In this document: piece after piece, positions 23,641-38,600 of the stretch
How positions within the stretch are numbered: position 1 is the first letter of the stretch
How the letters are laid out: each line of letters opens with the position of its first letter
DNA from: Perkinsus marinus ATCC 50983
Taxonomy: Eukaryota; Perkinsozoa; Perkinsida; Perkinsidae
NCBI RefSeq assembly: GCF_000006405.1
Contig: NW_003202385.1
Span: 243,172 to 307,171 of the forward strand
DNA: 64,000 nucleotides
Direction: 5' to 3'
Notes under the pieces: generated by a model
Databases searched by the model: none
What the model was told of the DNA's origin: nothing
Seen by the model: the letters and a program-made list of their open reading frames with translations, nothing else
Program-made: the position numbers and the translations under genes

Positions 23641-26600
23641 ATGTCGGAGTTGCTGGCCCCTAATGATGCGAGTAGAGTGAGATCCTATATGGGAGGTAGT
23701 AGTAGTAGAGCAGCATCCTCCCGTACTCGGACAAGGCATGGTTGGTAGGTCCTCCTCGAGCACTTGATTGGATACCTCCATCAGCCGTCCTCAGTGAGCA
23801 GGTAAGGCATAGTTTGGGTGTCCAAATTATTGATCTACTAGGCGGGAGGTGATGTTGGAGTAAGACAACATATGGGGCTGAGTCTGGAAGGAAATGTCCA
23901 GAAGCGGCACGGTGAGCCAACCTCTGGTCTACCGCCAACCCCACGAAGGCGCACTATACAGGTAAGTTGTAACTGTACGGTGGTGCTTAGAGTGATAGTT
24001 ACTGTAACTAGGTCCGTCCGAAAGTCATTGCTAACTTCACCCACATAGTCGGTTCGAGGCCACGGAGGGTCCTGGTAGAGAGAATTCGTCAGGAGCATTT
24101 AGCTGAGGACTTGGTTGGAATACTGAGATCTAAGTATGGCGTGTCCTTTGAGAAGGGCAGTGATGTGGATAGAGGCTCTTGGCTGTCTCTGGAGTACTTT
24201 GATAATACTGAGTACGATGAGCGAGCTCCTGAGGAATGGATAGCTCTGGGCTATATAGAGGCTCAGCGACAGAAGGAACACTTTGGTGCAAAGGGAGAGG
24301 ACGTGAGTGACTTGCCGGACTTCCTTGCTTTGGAGGCGCTTGGGCTTTGTGATGAGGGTAGTTGGAAGCAGTGTTATGTCGTTACTTACGATTCGATGAA
24401 GGAGCGGTTTGGAGTGACCTTTGTTGAGGGCGATGAGGAGGTTATTTGGCTGAGTAAGTTGCGGGTGATGTTCGTAGGAGCAGAGAGCCCAGCTAGGCAT
24501 GCGAGGCGGGTAGCTGATGCGGTGGCCTTGAGGAGGGCGACGGAGGCTAAGGTAAGGTATACTACGTGCTTGGACTGTATGCCTAAGAGTGGGGAAGGGA
24601 GGATGGGGGGCAACCAGGTGCTGAGAATAATGCGAAGGGTGACTGGGAAAAAGAGGCGGAGCGGAGGTGATCAGGAGAGATTGGAGATGATACTGGACGA
24701 TGTGAATGCTGAGCTGACTAAGGCTGTGAATAGGATGACGATGTTGTGGGTGTTCGCCAAGGCAAGAGAGCGGCAGACTATAGATGAGGCCAGAGGGGAT
24801 ATGTCTATTGTCGCTTTGAAGTACCTTACTGATGATGTTGATATATCTGGGTCGTTGAGGAGGACCACTAGGAGGACTAGGCCAACAGGTTTTGGTCTAC
24901 CTTGGGGCCGTCCAGTGCCAGGGTCGGCCTTGGTCCTCATGCCTGGGGTGGAAAAAGGGTTTGTTAAGAATGTACTGAGTAAGCTTACCTTTGATACATT
25001 GTTCACCGAGAGGGCTGTGATACGCACAGTAGTGGGAGTGCGGGCTCTCTGTATTGATTTGTTGAAGTCCCATCCTACTGTACAGCTACTGCCTGTCAAC
25101 TTGCCCTATAAACCATGCAGTTTGGAGGCCTTTAAGGAGTGGCAGAAAGCGGCTATTGAAAAGACAGCAGCAAAGGTCGTGGACTGTTTCACTGGGAAGG
25201 TTGTGAAAATGATACGTGGGAATTTGGAGATTGTTGGTAAGGGATGGTTCAATATCGACGAGACTAGCCTGGTGAGATCAAACATGGTAAACGTTGATGT
25301 AGATAGGGTGTTGTCTTTAGGAGGTATATAATTATAGCAAGTTGAAGAAGTTCATCGTAGTGATGCGCCTGATGTTGCAGGATTGCCTCAGGGACTTGGC
25401 CATCAACACAGCGGAACTATATGTGAAGTACATCAAAAGGCATGTGCCGAGAGAAGTGCGTATAGAGGTGAGAATAGTGTCGGGTCTGGGAGTCGAACGT
25501 GTGATGTATATGCTTTCAGAACCTGCATACGGTGATAAACGAGTGGAAAGAGGGAACGGTTCGAAGCGACGGGTCTGATGCTCCTGGGGCGCTCTTCACC
25601 ATAGAGATCAAACGTATTGAGAAGAAGGGCGAAGAGTCTCGTCGGTCAAGTGCCGCCCATGCGACTAATAGACTACTGAGGAAACGGAGCAGTGGGGAGG
25701 TATCAACTCGCGCAGCTTCTGCTGCTGGTGCTGCTAACGCACGGCGAGCATCATACACTCCGGAGTATGAGTTCGCCTATGCTACCAATCCTGCGATGTA
25801 CGTCCAGGCTGTAGCTGGGGAGACACTACTCACTGCATTGAGAGCTATCAATGACGTACCTCACATAGAGAAGGCCACAGTGCCTCAGCTGTTCAAGTCG
25901 GTAGTGTACCGACAGAAGTTGGCTACACTGAGCTTGGATGACGATCTAGTAGTGAGGGCCAAGGAGGAGCTGGAGGAAGAGTTAGCGGGAAGTGTGTTGA
26001 AGGCACTACAGGAGTATATTGGGATGCTTGCGCCCTACAAAGAGTTGTTGTTACTGGAACCTGCTAAGTTCATTGAGAAAACGCTTGATGATGAGGAGAC
26101 CCCGGCCACTACTGAGGAGGTGGAGGCGGATATTATCAGTCGTAACAGACTGCATGATGAGGTCTTGGAGGATATCCCTGATGTGGGGGTACAGATAGGG
26201 TGGGTGGAGGTCAGAGTAGGGGAGATTAGGAAAATCTTGGCCGATAAGCATAGGCAGGTTGCCAAGCTGGAGATAGATCTGCTCATGAGAAGGTATAGAG
26301 CTAGTTGTGAGCAGATCATTTCGCAGTGCCAAAGCATATCTACGATATTGAGGAAAACGGCAGAGTCGATCGAGCATCTGGCAGAGTTGAAGGAATACGC
26401 CGAAACCCAGTTGCCAAGTTTAATGGTGAAGATGAGTACTGATATTGAAGCCGCGTTGAGGATCCACGAAGCCTTAGAGAAGTTCAACGTGAAGCTAACC
26501 CCGGATGATGTGAGGCAACGATGGCGTATTTTCCAAGTGCCGAAGGATATTGATACGGAGCTCGAACAAGCTAGGGAGAATTGGGCTCTTACTGAGAAGG

Positions 26601-29600
26601 GGTTCTCTAAGGATATGGCAGATGAGATGGAGCTTTTCTTGGAGACTCTGGACGATATCGAAGGCACCATTCTCACCTTCTATCGGTTCAATGACCTCAG
26701 CAAGTGTCATGAAATATACGCTAACGCTCAGTCTGTTAACGAGCGGCTGAGGGACGCAAGTACGGCAGCGAAGCAGTTCAATGCGAGGGAGGTGCTACTG
26801 GGGGTTGAGGAGGTTACTGATTACAGCAGGGTCGGGACTTTGGCCAAGGAATGGGAGCCTTATAATAACTTTTGGAAAATTGCTCATGATTGGGTACTCG
26901 ATGAGCCCAAGTGGCGCCATGGTCGCTTTGATAGTATTGATGCTGGAGATATGGACAACAAAGTGGGGTCGGGAGGAAAGCAGTTGCATAAGATCCTCCG
27001 ACAGCTGAGCTCTACTCCGGAGAACGCTACGTTGATTGAGGTGGCAGGCGAGGTGAAGAAGCAGTTGGAAGATTTCGAACCGTACGTCCCTATAGTGATG
27101 GCCTTGAGGAACCCCGGCATGAGGGAGAGGCATTGGGAGGCTGTAGGGCAGTTGTTGGCCCGGGAGGACGAGGAGCCGGTTAAGGTTGGTCCGAGCTATG
27201 CTGATGATAATATGGATGGGAGCACGAACTTCAATCTGGAGGCACTATTGGGCATGGGCATCCTCAAAGTGACGGATAAGGTAGCGGAGGTTGGCGAGAG
27301 AAGTGCTAAGGAGTTCAGTATTGAGAAACAGCTGAGAGGCATGCAGGAGGCTTGGCAAACGGTCGAGTTCGACTGTAGAGAGACTTATCGTAATACTGGT
27401 ACTTACATATTGAAGGGCTCTGAGGAAGCGTCGATGCTACTGGATGAGCATATAGTGCTCACTCAAGCAATGCAGTTCTCCATATTCAACAAGCCCTTCA
27501 AGGAGGAGATCGATGCCTGGGCTACTAAACTACTCTATGTGTCGGAGTGCTTGGAAGCGTGGTTGAAGGTAGGACTGTCGTAGGTAGTCATGATGATGAG
27601 TAAGTCCGATAAACAGGTCCAACGCGCATGGATGTACCTCCAACCCATCTTTGATTCGCCCGATCTCATGGTGCAGCTGCCTAGCGAGGGTAAGAAGTTC
27701 AAGTCGGTGGACCACGTGTGGCGACAAGTGATGGGTCGGGTGGCGAAGGACTGCAAGGTTATCAATGCTTGCTCACAAGAGGGGCTTCTTGAGAAGTGGA
27801 CCCAAGCTATCGAGGACTTGGAGTGGGTCCAGAAGGGCCTAGAAGACTATCTTGAAGTCAAGAGAGGTGAGCCTCTACTCATGTTTTGTCATTGACAAAT
27901 CTGCTTGGTGTTTTCAGCTGCTTTTGCGAGATTCTATTTCCTATCTAATGACGAGCTGTTGGAAATTCTCTCCCAGACTAAGGATCCTACTAGAGTCCAA
28001 CCTTTCCTCTGTAAAGTATTCGAGAACATGGCCAGTCTGGCATTCAATGAGGACCTCACTGTATCTAGTATGAGCAGTCTAGAGGGGGAGAACGTAACGT
28101 TCGTAGAGTTACTCTCGACGGCTGGTTGCAACGTTGAACACTGGATGACGGAGGTGATGTGACTTACTATCTTCATACCACACCATCGCTGATTCAGGTC
28201 GAGAAAGCCATGAGAGAGGCAGTGAGAGCAGCGCTATATAACGCTGTGTTGACGTATGTAGACGTGCCTCGCACAGAGTGGTGTGTGAGCCATCCAGCAC
28301 AGACCATCCTCAATGCCAGCCAGGTACCACTATAGTGATCATGTTAGTATTCGAGGCCTTGTTAGATACACTGGACGTCGGAGGTAGAGGTCCATATAAA
28401 GGAGGGGACTGTTGGCCTATATGCTGAGCAGCTCCATCAGCAGCTCATGGATCTGGTGGCCCTCATTCGGGGCGGTCTGACCAAACTACAGCGGACAACG
28501 GTGGGGGCCTTGGTGGTTATAGACGTCCATGCTAAGGATGTTGTGGAGAAGCTCAATGAAGAGGCTATCACTTCTACCTCGGCATTTGAGTGGATCTCAC
28601 AGTTGAGATACTATTGGAATAAAGACGATACTGGTAGAGAGAACTGTTGGGTTATGATGGTCCAGACGGACTTCCCCTATGGGTAGGCGGTCGGCTGTCT
28701 AGGTTGGTATAAGAGGGGCAGCCTACTTGTGTAGGTACGAGTATCTTGGCAACACCTTCCGACTTGTAATAACCCCACTCACTGACATGTGCTATATGAC
28801 TCTAATGGGAGCCCAAAGCCTCAATCTAGGAGGGGCGCCTGCTGGCCCTGCTGGTGAGGGGTTCGAATCCACAGGTTGTAGTTGGTAAGATACGAAGTAG
28901 GTACGGGAAAGACCGAGACCACCAAGGATCTTGCTAAGGCTCTGGCCAAGCAGTGTGTTGTATTCAACTGCTCTCCTGAGATGGACTACATTATGGTTGG
29001 CAAGTTCTTCAAGGGTCTTGCCTGTTCTGGAGCATGGTATCGTCATCAAGCCTCATCTTTAGTGGCTCAGCTTCCTCCTTCCCCTCTGTAGGTGTTGTTT
29101 CGATGAGTTCAATCGTATCTACATAGAAGTGCTCTCCGTGATAGCCCAGCAGCTGTTGGTCCTATTTGGTGCTAAGGCCGAGCTGAGCAGCTACTCTGAA
29201 TCAAAGGAGTTGGAATTTGAGGGTTCTACTATCAATATGAGGCCGACCTTCAACGTATTCATCACCATGAACCCTGGGTATGCTGGTCGAACTGAGCTAC
29301 CTGACAACCTACAGGTCGGTAATCACTGCGGCTATCACTCAATAATCCCTTCCAACAGGCACTCTTCCGACCAATGGCTATGATGGTCCCTGACTACGCC
29401 CTCATCGGTGAGATCATGTTCTATGCCTATGGCTTTGCATCGGGTAGAGCGTTGGCGCAGAAGATGGTCAGCACGTTCAAGTTGAGCAGTGAGCAGTTGT
29501 CTAGTCAAGATCATTATGACTACGGTGAGGTGCCTCGTAGAGGGGGTGTGTTCTCTACTCGGGCTGTAGGTATGCGAGCTGTGAAGTCGACCATAGAAGC

Positions 29601-32600
29601 AGCTGGTCTGCTCAAGAGGCTACACCCTGATCAAGATGAGAATCAGATCTTACTCAGAGCCCTTAATGATGTCAATGTGCCCAAGTTCCTCAAGGATGAC
29701 CTACCACTCTTCGCCAACATCATCACTGACCTTTTCCCTGGTAGCATTGCCTCGTCCTGTTGATCACTAATTGGTTATTGGTAGATACTGAGCCTCCTGT
29801 AGTGGAGTATGGCGAGCTGAAGCCAGCCCTGGTCTCTGCCTTGGACAAGGCGCGCATGCAGTCTACCGACTATGTTATGCTCAAGTGCATACAGCTCTAC
29901 GACACACTACAGGTTGGAGGTCCCTTCGGCCTCCTTGGACTACCCTAATGCCTTGTCAGGTGCGACATGGTATGATGCTCGTGGGCCCTACTGGTGGTGG
30001 CAAGACCAACACCTACAAGGCGTTGCAGGCCGCCATGACTTCCCTGGCTAAAGAGCATGAACCTGAGTCCAGCTTTCAGAAGGTGAGAGCAGCAGCCTTC
30101 CGAGGCATTACCGGGACCTGACTGGCAGGTGCACACACATATCATAAATCCAAAGGCCATAACGCAAGCCCAGCTCTACGGCGCCTTTGATGAGATAACG
30201 CACGAGTGGAGTGACGGCATTGCTGCTGAAGAGTTGAGGGTGGCTGTGAGGGACACCACTCCTAACAAGCACTGGATAATCTTCGATGGTAAGGAGGTGA
30301 ATCCAAAGGTCCTCTTATGAAGATACAAAGCAGGTCCGGTGGATGCCCTTTGGGTTGAAAGCATGAATACAGTACTTGATGACAACAAGAAGCTTTGTTT
30401 GGTATCGGGGGAGATCATCACTCTCACCGCCCAGGTAGGGGCGTCCCCTATGTTCCCGCCGCTGGTCACTTCCATGATAGATACGAATGATGTTCGAAGT
30501 GTCCGACCTGGCAGTAGCATCACCAGCTACAGTGTCGAGGTGCGGTATGGTGTATGTCGAGCCTGAGTCCCTAGGTATGAACCCTCTCATAGACTCATGG
30601 CTCTCTGGCCTTCCTCTATCCTTTGCTCATTATGCCCCAACGTACAGGGAAAGGCTCCGAACTTACTGCTATGACTACATCTACAACACTGTCATGTTCG
30701 TCAAGAAGCGGCTTCATGAAATAGTCTTTGTGATGGAGAATGCCCTATGTGCGAGCTGCCTCAGACTACTCAGTTGTGAGTTCGACCGTCTGCGGCCAAC
30801 GGATTACGTCAAACTAGAGAGCCTACAGGAGCCAGTGAAGGAGCTCGAACAGGCTCTAGGGTCGGTATTCATATTCGCCATCCTGTGGTCGGTCGGAGCT
30901 GCAGTTGATGGGCCTGGTCGAGAGCGCTTGAGCAAGTTTCTTTGGGCTACTGTGTCGGACACAGCGGCTAGCGAACTAGATGAGCAGGACCGGGGAGGAG
31001 ATGGTGCGGGCTTCCATCTTCCTCCCAGACATGTTGACGATATCCACTTGAATGGTGTAGAGGAGGGAGACAACCTCTTTGGCTACTGCTTCTTGGTTAG
31101 CGAGAACCGCTGGGTCCCCTGGCTTGAGACCATACCACCCTTTGTGGTTCCTAATAATACTAAGTATGAGGATATAGTGGTACCTACTACTGATAGTGTG
31201 AGGTCAACTCACTTGTTGAAGACGCTATCTGAGCATCATCATCATACGCTTGCCTGTGGTCCTACTGGGACGGGCAAGTCGGTGAATACCGCACAGTACC
31301 TCCTCAAGGGCGCGCCGGAAACCTTCCAGCCGGTGTTCGTTAACTTCTCGGCACAGACTCATGTGAACCAGTTCCAGGATTTGATCGATTCAAAGCTAGA
31401 GAAGAGGCGTCGAGGGGTGTTCGGCCCTCCAGCAGGGACGAAGATGATCCTTTTTGTGGATGACCTCAACATGCCTCAGAAGGAATTCTATGGTGCCCAG
31501 CCGCCCATAGAGTTGCTCAGGATGTGGCTTGACCACGGCGGGTGGTATAACCGTAAGGAACTCCTTTTCAATAAGGTCGTCGACATGGTCCTTGTGGGTT
31601 CTATGGGCTGTCCAGGAGGCGGCAGGACCTTCATCACAGAGAGGCTCAAGAGACACTATCATCTCATAGGGTACACCGAGCTGAAGGAACAGTCGATCAG
31701 TGGTATCTTCAACACGATTGCCAACTACTTTTTCAAGGCTTTCGATGAAGAAGTTCAAACACTCGTGCCAAAGATGGTTGATGGAATCATAGACGTATGC
31801 CGTGACGAGCTGTACCATTGGTAAGTGCTCAATGGTCTCTGTTAGGTTTTCCAGAAGATAGGAGAGACGTTGCTGCCAACACCGGCTAAGAGTCATTACA
31901 CATTCAACTTGAGGGACATCTGGAAGGTCTTCCTAGGCGTATGCGGTTTATCCAGACAGAAAGGGAACAACCCAATGATGGCCATCCGGTAGGTCTAGTG
32001 GTGGCTTGGACACTTATGATGATGTTTGCATTCAGCTGCTGGGTTCATGAGATAAATAGAGTTTTCGGCGATAGGCTTGTCGATGATAAGGATCGTGCAT
32101 GGCTCGAGGAACAGGAAAGGGAGAAGGTAGGTCATCCTTTCGCTGCTCTTAATATGGTCATGCTTAGCTCCGAGGGTACTTCGACGTGGATCCGGATGAG
32201 GTCTTGAAGGCCGACAGGCTAGTCTTTGGCCGGTTCATGGACGTCGGAGCGGAGGTGCAACACTATGTTGAAATATCGGATATGGAAAGGATGAAACAGG
32301 TGAGGCCTTGACTGTGGTGGGGGGGAGCATCATCACGCCATGGCCGGGGTGACGATTGAATCCATTCTGTTCGCTTCGGTCTACGCCGATATTGAATACT
32401 TCTCGGGGAAGCAGATGGTCGGGGATGTATGTACAGTTACCTTCGCACCGGTTCGCTAGCATTTATAGGTGGTGTACTTATTGTCCTCTCTTCAGGTCAT
32501 AGAGGCATATTTGGATGAGTATAACAGCACAGCAGTCCATAGGATGCCTCTGGTGATGTTTCTGGATGCATGTGAGCACGTATCTAGGATAAGCAGAATC

Positions 32601-35600
32601 CTCGATCAACCTCGAGCTAATGCCCTCTTATTGGGTGTTGGTGGGTCCGGTAGGCAGTCGTTAACACGCTTATCGAGCTTCATCTGTGACTATGAATGCT
32701 ATCAAATAGAATTGGCCAAAGGGTATGGTATGAATGAATTCAAGGAGGATGTTAAGACCTGTCTTATGAAGTGTGGAGTAGAAGACAAAGTTCAAGTATT
32801 CCTATTCTGTGATACCCAGATCGTTTCTGAGGAAATGGTAGAGGCCATCAACAACGTGCTCAATAGTGGAGATGTTCCTAACCTGTATAAAGTAGAGGAC
32901 CTCGACACTATCGCGTCGGGGTGTCGAACAGTATGTCAACAACAAGGACTACAGCCAACGAAAGCGAACATCTTTGCAACCTATCTCTCGAGAGTCCAGA
33001 AGAACGTCCACGTGGTATTGGCCTTCTCGCCTGTTGGAGATGCCTTTAGAACGAGGCTGAGGATGTTCCCATCATTGGCCAATTGCTGCACTATTGACTG
33101 GTTCGCTGAATGGCCCGCTGAGGCACTTTACTCAGTGGCTGAACAGGAGATCCTTGGTGGCAGTGTACAACTACCCAATATGGAAGGGATACTCAACGGC
33201 TTCAAATTCGTTCATCAGAGTGTTGAAAACGAGGCGAAGAAGTTCTTCGAGGTGCTCAAGAGGAAGGTGTATGTCACACCCACGAGTTTCCTAGAGCTTC
33301 TCAACTCCTTCAAGAGTATACTAGCTGAGAAAAGGAAGGATGTCGGCCTCCTACAGCACAGGTAGGCATTTTCTCACGGTCATTGAGTATGGTCTCGGCA
33401 GATACCAGGTTGGCCTCGATAAGATATCTCGAGCCGAAGACCAGGTAGCCGAGCTACAACAAGACCTGGTGGCTATGAAGCCTGTGTTGGAACAGACGTC
33501 GAAGGAGGTGCTGCTGTCAGCTGCTATCCTTGGCCTTAATGTGTTGGGTGTAGGTGGCCGAGATGATGGTGGTTATTGATGATGATAAGAAGGATGCAGC
33601 GGTGACACAGGAGGCTGTGGCTAAGGAGGAGAGTGAGGCCTTTACTAAGAAGGAGATAACTCAAGCCATTAAAGACGATGCCCAAAGGGATCTTGATGAG
33701 GCCATTCCGGCTCTGGAGGAGGCTGTCAGGTCTGCCTGCCCCTCCCCTTTAGTGTATCATTGACGTATCGTTGTGATCAGGTGTCTGTCGAAGTTAAAGG
33801 CTGAACATGTTCGTGAGGTTAAGGCGATGACGAATCCTCCATCAGGTTGGCAGCTCACTGAGTCATGAATATGATGCTGTCGTCAGGGGTGAAGCTGACA
33901 ATGGAGGCAGTGTGTATTATGTTCTCGATCAAGCCTGTGAGGAAGAACGATCCCAACAAGCTAGGAGCCAAGATGGATGACTATTGGGAGAGTGCCCAAA
34001 AAGAGCTCTTGCAGGTGACCACAGATGGAAGGGCTGACGATCTGTTTATGCGACGCCTTGCAGGACCCGAAGAAGCTACTGGAGTCGCTGATGCATTACG
34101 ACAAAGAGAACATAGCTGATTCGGTGATAGATAAGATAACGCCTTATATTGAGAGAGAGGACTTTGACCCACAAGCCATCAAGAAGGCTAGTGTGGCTTG
34201 TGAGGCCATCTGTATGTGGGTTAGAGCGATGTTCAAGTAGTGTACCAAGGAACGGGTACTGGCGGGTGCGGTATTGTTTGCTGTATAGGTACGACACTGT
34301 GTCGAAAGCAGTAGAGCCGAAACGTGTAAAACTGCGAGAAGCGGAGGAAGAGCTGAAGGATACCATGATGAGGTTGGACGAGGCTCAGGAGAAGCTGGCT
34401 CAGGTAAGGGCAGTATTTTAGATGACAATAGGTCATTATTGTTGCATAGGTCAACGCTAGAATAGCTAAGTTAGAGGCTGATTACAGTGCTGCGGTGGAG
34501 AAGCAAGAACAACTTCAGAGTGATAGCAACATGTAAGCACACTGTTGGAATATATGCCAGCTTTTCCCAGCTCAACTCAGGGTTCTCGTCTCTATTGTGG
34601 AAATTTTCTCGCGAGTTGAGGTACAGAAAAACCAACAATAATTTCCGAAAAAAACTTCGGAATTTTCAAATGTAGTTGACCATGTTCATATTTTCCCACG
34701 CTGTGTAAGCATTGTAGCTTCAATCGGAGTTTGGCAGTGTACTGTGTCAAGGTGCGAGGTGAAGCTTGAGAGAGCGCACAAGCTCATCGGTGGTCTTGGG
34801 GGAGAGAAATCGCGATGGAGGGAGAACGTGAAAAATCTATCCCGTTTACTAGACCTATTACCAGGCGATTGTTTGGTCGCCGCTAGTGGAGTCAGCTATC
34901 TAGGGCCCTTCACCAACGAGTACCGACTTGTGTGTGAGGCGGCCTGGCGAACTGAGATGTCGGCCCTGGAGATTGAGTACACCGAGAATTGCTCCCTACG
35001 GTCGGCTCTGGGGGAGCCTGTGAAGATAGAGCAATGGGTGGTCTGTGGCTTGCCCAAGGACTCCCTATCGATCGGCAATGGCATCATCCTAGATAAGGCT
35101 CGTAGGTGGCCTCTAATGATAGATCCTCAGCGGCAGGCTAATAAGTTTGTGAAGACGTTGGGGAATAGCAGTATTGAAAGTGGTATGGACATATGCAAAC
35201 TCTCTGACACTAATTTGCTGAGGACTATGGAACTGGCTATCCAATTCGGTAAATGGGTCGTATTGGAGAATATAGGCGAGGAACTGGATCCAGCCTTGGA
35301 GCCTATACTATTGCAGCAAAAGAGTAAGGATGCTTCGGGTTACAGCATAAGGCTTGGTGACAAGAACGTCCCTTATAACGAGACTTTCCGATTCTTCATG
35401 ACCACAACTTTACCGAATCCTCACTATTCTCCTGAGACTAGTGTGAAGGTCACCTTGTTGAACTTTGCTATCACACCTGAGGGGTTGGAGGACCAAATGC
35501 TGGGGATAGTTGTGTCGAAGGAAAGACCGGAGTTGGAGGCACAGAAGTCACAATTGGTCTCTCAGAATGCTAAGATGAGCGCACAGCTGAAGGCTATTGA

Positions 35601-38600
35601 GGATGAGATACTCAGACTGTTGGCGACTAGTGAAGGGGATGTCCTCGAGGACGATACCCTCATCAATGCAATTGCCCAGTCCAAGGCCACTGCTATGGAG
35701 ATACAGGAAAAGCAGGCGGAGGCAGCGGTGACTGAGAAGAACATCGATGAGGCTAGAGAAAGCTATAGGTGTGTAGCTTACCGAAGTAGCCTTATATTCT
35801 TCTGTATTGTAAGCCTCACTAGTATTGATCCTATGTATCAGTACTCATTGAGGTGGTTCCAGCAGCTATTTTCTTTGGGGATAGATCAGGCCCCGAAGCC
35901 GACCGATGTCTCGGACTTGGATGCGAGACTGGATAGTCTTATAGACTATAACACTTATATCTTCTACCAGAATGTATGTCGAGGGCTCTTCGAGAAGGAC
36001 AAGCTTATGTTCTCCTTTGCTCTGTGTATCAAGCTTATGCAGGGCGATGACCGTGTCCCTGCTAACGAGCTTAGATTCCTCCTCACCGGACCGACAGAGG
36101 ACTACGTCGAGACTGGCCCGCCCATACCTGCCGAGTGGATATCAAAAGCCACATGGAATGAAGTGCTCGGTCTACAGTCCCAAGTGCCGGAGTGTGCTGG
36201 TCTTGCAGCTAGCATCACCGAGAAGGTTGATGAATTCCGGAAGATATATGATACCACGGATGCCCACAGTCTCAACCTGCCCGAGCCCTGGGAGGAGCTC
36301 CTCACACCTCTGCAGAAGCTGTGCCTCCTACGGACTCTACGACTGGATGAGGTCATCCCTGGAGTCGTTAGCTTCGTGGCTACAGAACTGGGCCAGAGGT
36401 TCGTCGAGCCGCCTACCTTCGATATCTCAAAGTCTTTTGCTGACTCTACTAATATGAACCCTCTTATCTTCATCTTGTCCAGTGGCAGCGACCCTACTAG
36501 TGATGTGCTTGCCTTTGCTGAGTCGATGAGCATGTCGAAGAAAATGGAGGCTATCTCGCTAGGGCAGGGTCAAGGCCCTAAGGCGGCTAAGATGATAAAT
36601 CATGCAGCGGCCAATGGTGGTTGGGTTCTACTACAGAACTGTCACCTAGCAGCGAGCTGGATGAGCACTCTCGAAAGAATATGTGAGCAGCTCACGCCTG
36701 ACGTTACTGATAGTAACTACAGACTGTGGTTAACGTCAATGCCCTCGAAAGCCTTCCCTGTTATGGTCCTCCAAAACGGCGTCAAAATGACTAACGAGCC
36801 GCCGAAGGGTCTTAGGGCTAACTTGATGCGGAGTTATGCTCAAATTAGTGACAACATATGGGAGGACAGTGCCAAGCCTGAGATCTTCAGAAAGCTCCTT
36901 TTCGGGTTTTGTTTCTTCCATGCAGTAGTGCAGGATAGGCGTAAGTTCGGTCCTATCGGCTGGAACATCCCCTATGGTTTCACTAACGAGGACTTGGCTG
37001 TGTGCCGACGTCAATTGATGGTCTTCATTAACCAGTACGATGAGGTGCCCTATAAAGTCTTCAACTACCTGGGGGCCCAGATCAACTATGGTGGTAGAGT
37101 CACTGACGATAAGGATAAGCGTCTGATCAATTGTATCATCAAAACCTTCTGTTGTGAGGAGCTTGTCACGGATTGTGCGCGGTATAAGTTCTCGGAGTCT
37201 GGTGTATACTATTGTCCAGAAGAGGCGGTATTCGTGAGTGATTTCATCAAGTACATTCTCACTCTGCCACTCAACCCGGCGCCCGAGGCCTTTGGTATGC
37301 ATGAGAATTGCAACATCACATGTGCTCAGGCAGAAGCTGAAAATCTCCTAGCTGGTGAGTGCTCTCGAGACTGTCGTCGTGGAGTAGAAGTACCTTTCTA
37401 GGGATGATCGAGATGGCCCCTTCGGGTGCCGGTGGAGGAGGAGGCAAGACGGTTGAGGAGATGATCGATGAGACTGCGGCGCAGATCCAAGAGAAGATTC
37501 CTGAAATTGTTGACTTTGATTTAGTGGACGAAAGATATCCCACTAGGTAAGGTAAGGGCTGTCACTATTAGAATACTTCTTGGTGATGTAGATACGAGGA
37601 GTCTTTGAACACCGTTCTGAAGCAGGAAGTACTGCGGTACAATAGGTTGATCGAAATAATGGTATCAAGTTTGAAGGAGCTGAGGAAGGCCCTGAAGGGT
37701 CTTGTCGCTATGAGCGCGGAGCTTGAGACGGCCAGTCATCAGTTGTTTGCCAATACGGTAACATATGACTAGCGGCATATCACAACCGTTGCGATGGTAC
37801 AGGTCCCGGATATCTGGGCCGAGTTAGGCTTCCTTTCTATGAAGCCCTTGAGTAGCTGGATCAACGATCTTGTGGACAGGATGGTCTTCATAAACCAGTG
37901 GATTGAGCACGGGACACCGAAGGCATTTTGGATGAGCGGCTTGTAGGGCGAAGACCTCTTTAGTGCCTTCTTCTGCTCGTTATGAATAGAGAGACTGATT
38001 TGTTGTTCCTTCCTAGGTTCTTCCCACAAGCGTTCCTCACTGGATGTCTACAGAACTACGCACGGAAGTTCACATTAGAAATTGACCGACTCCAGTTTGG
38101 ATTCACTTGTCTGGATATTTTCAAGCCCGAACAGGTCACCGAGGCCCCCGAATATGGAGCGTAGGTCTAAATGCTTCTATCACCATGTCTGTGATTGATA
38201 CCCAAGATACGTCTTTGGGCTCTTCCTTGAGGGGTGCCGATGGGATTCCCAAGCGAGGTTATTGAGTGAAAGCTTGCCTAAGGAACTGTAAGTGTTAGTA
38301 ACAGTATTGTTACTATTATCAGTATTCCATGTAGTTACAACGAGCTCCCTATGATACATTTCTTACCAGAAGTCGACCGGGAGAAGCCTGCTGATGTGTA
38401 CATGTGTCCCACGTATAAGGTCCTCTCTAGAAGGGGCACTCTCTCCACAACAGGACATAGTACCAACTTCGTCCAGTAAGCTCACGCTTCCGTCTTGTCA
38501 GCTCGTTCAGCGGTTGTCCTGGACGTGCGCTGACTGCAGTAGTTACTCTGATGTGCTGAGCCTCGTTAGAGAATCTCATAGGGAAGACAGAGCGTGGAGA

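Noticed and set aside
26035-26676. 213-codon minus-strand frame
   Set aside because: Antisense to the dynein linker region; low-complexity Ser-rich shadow of a coding exon.
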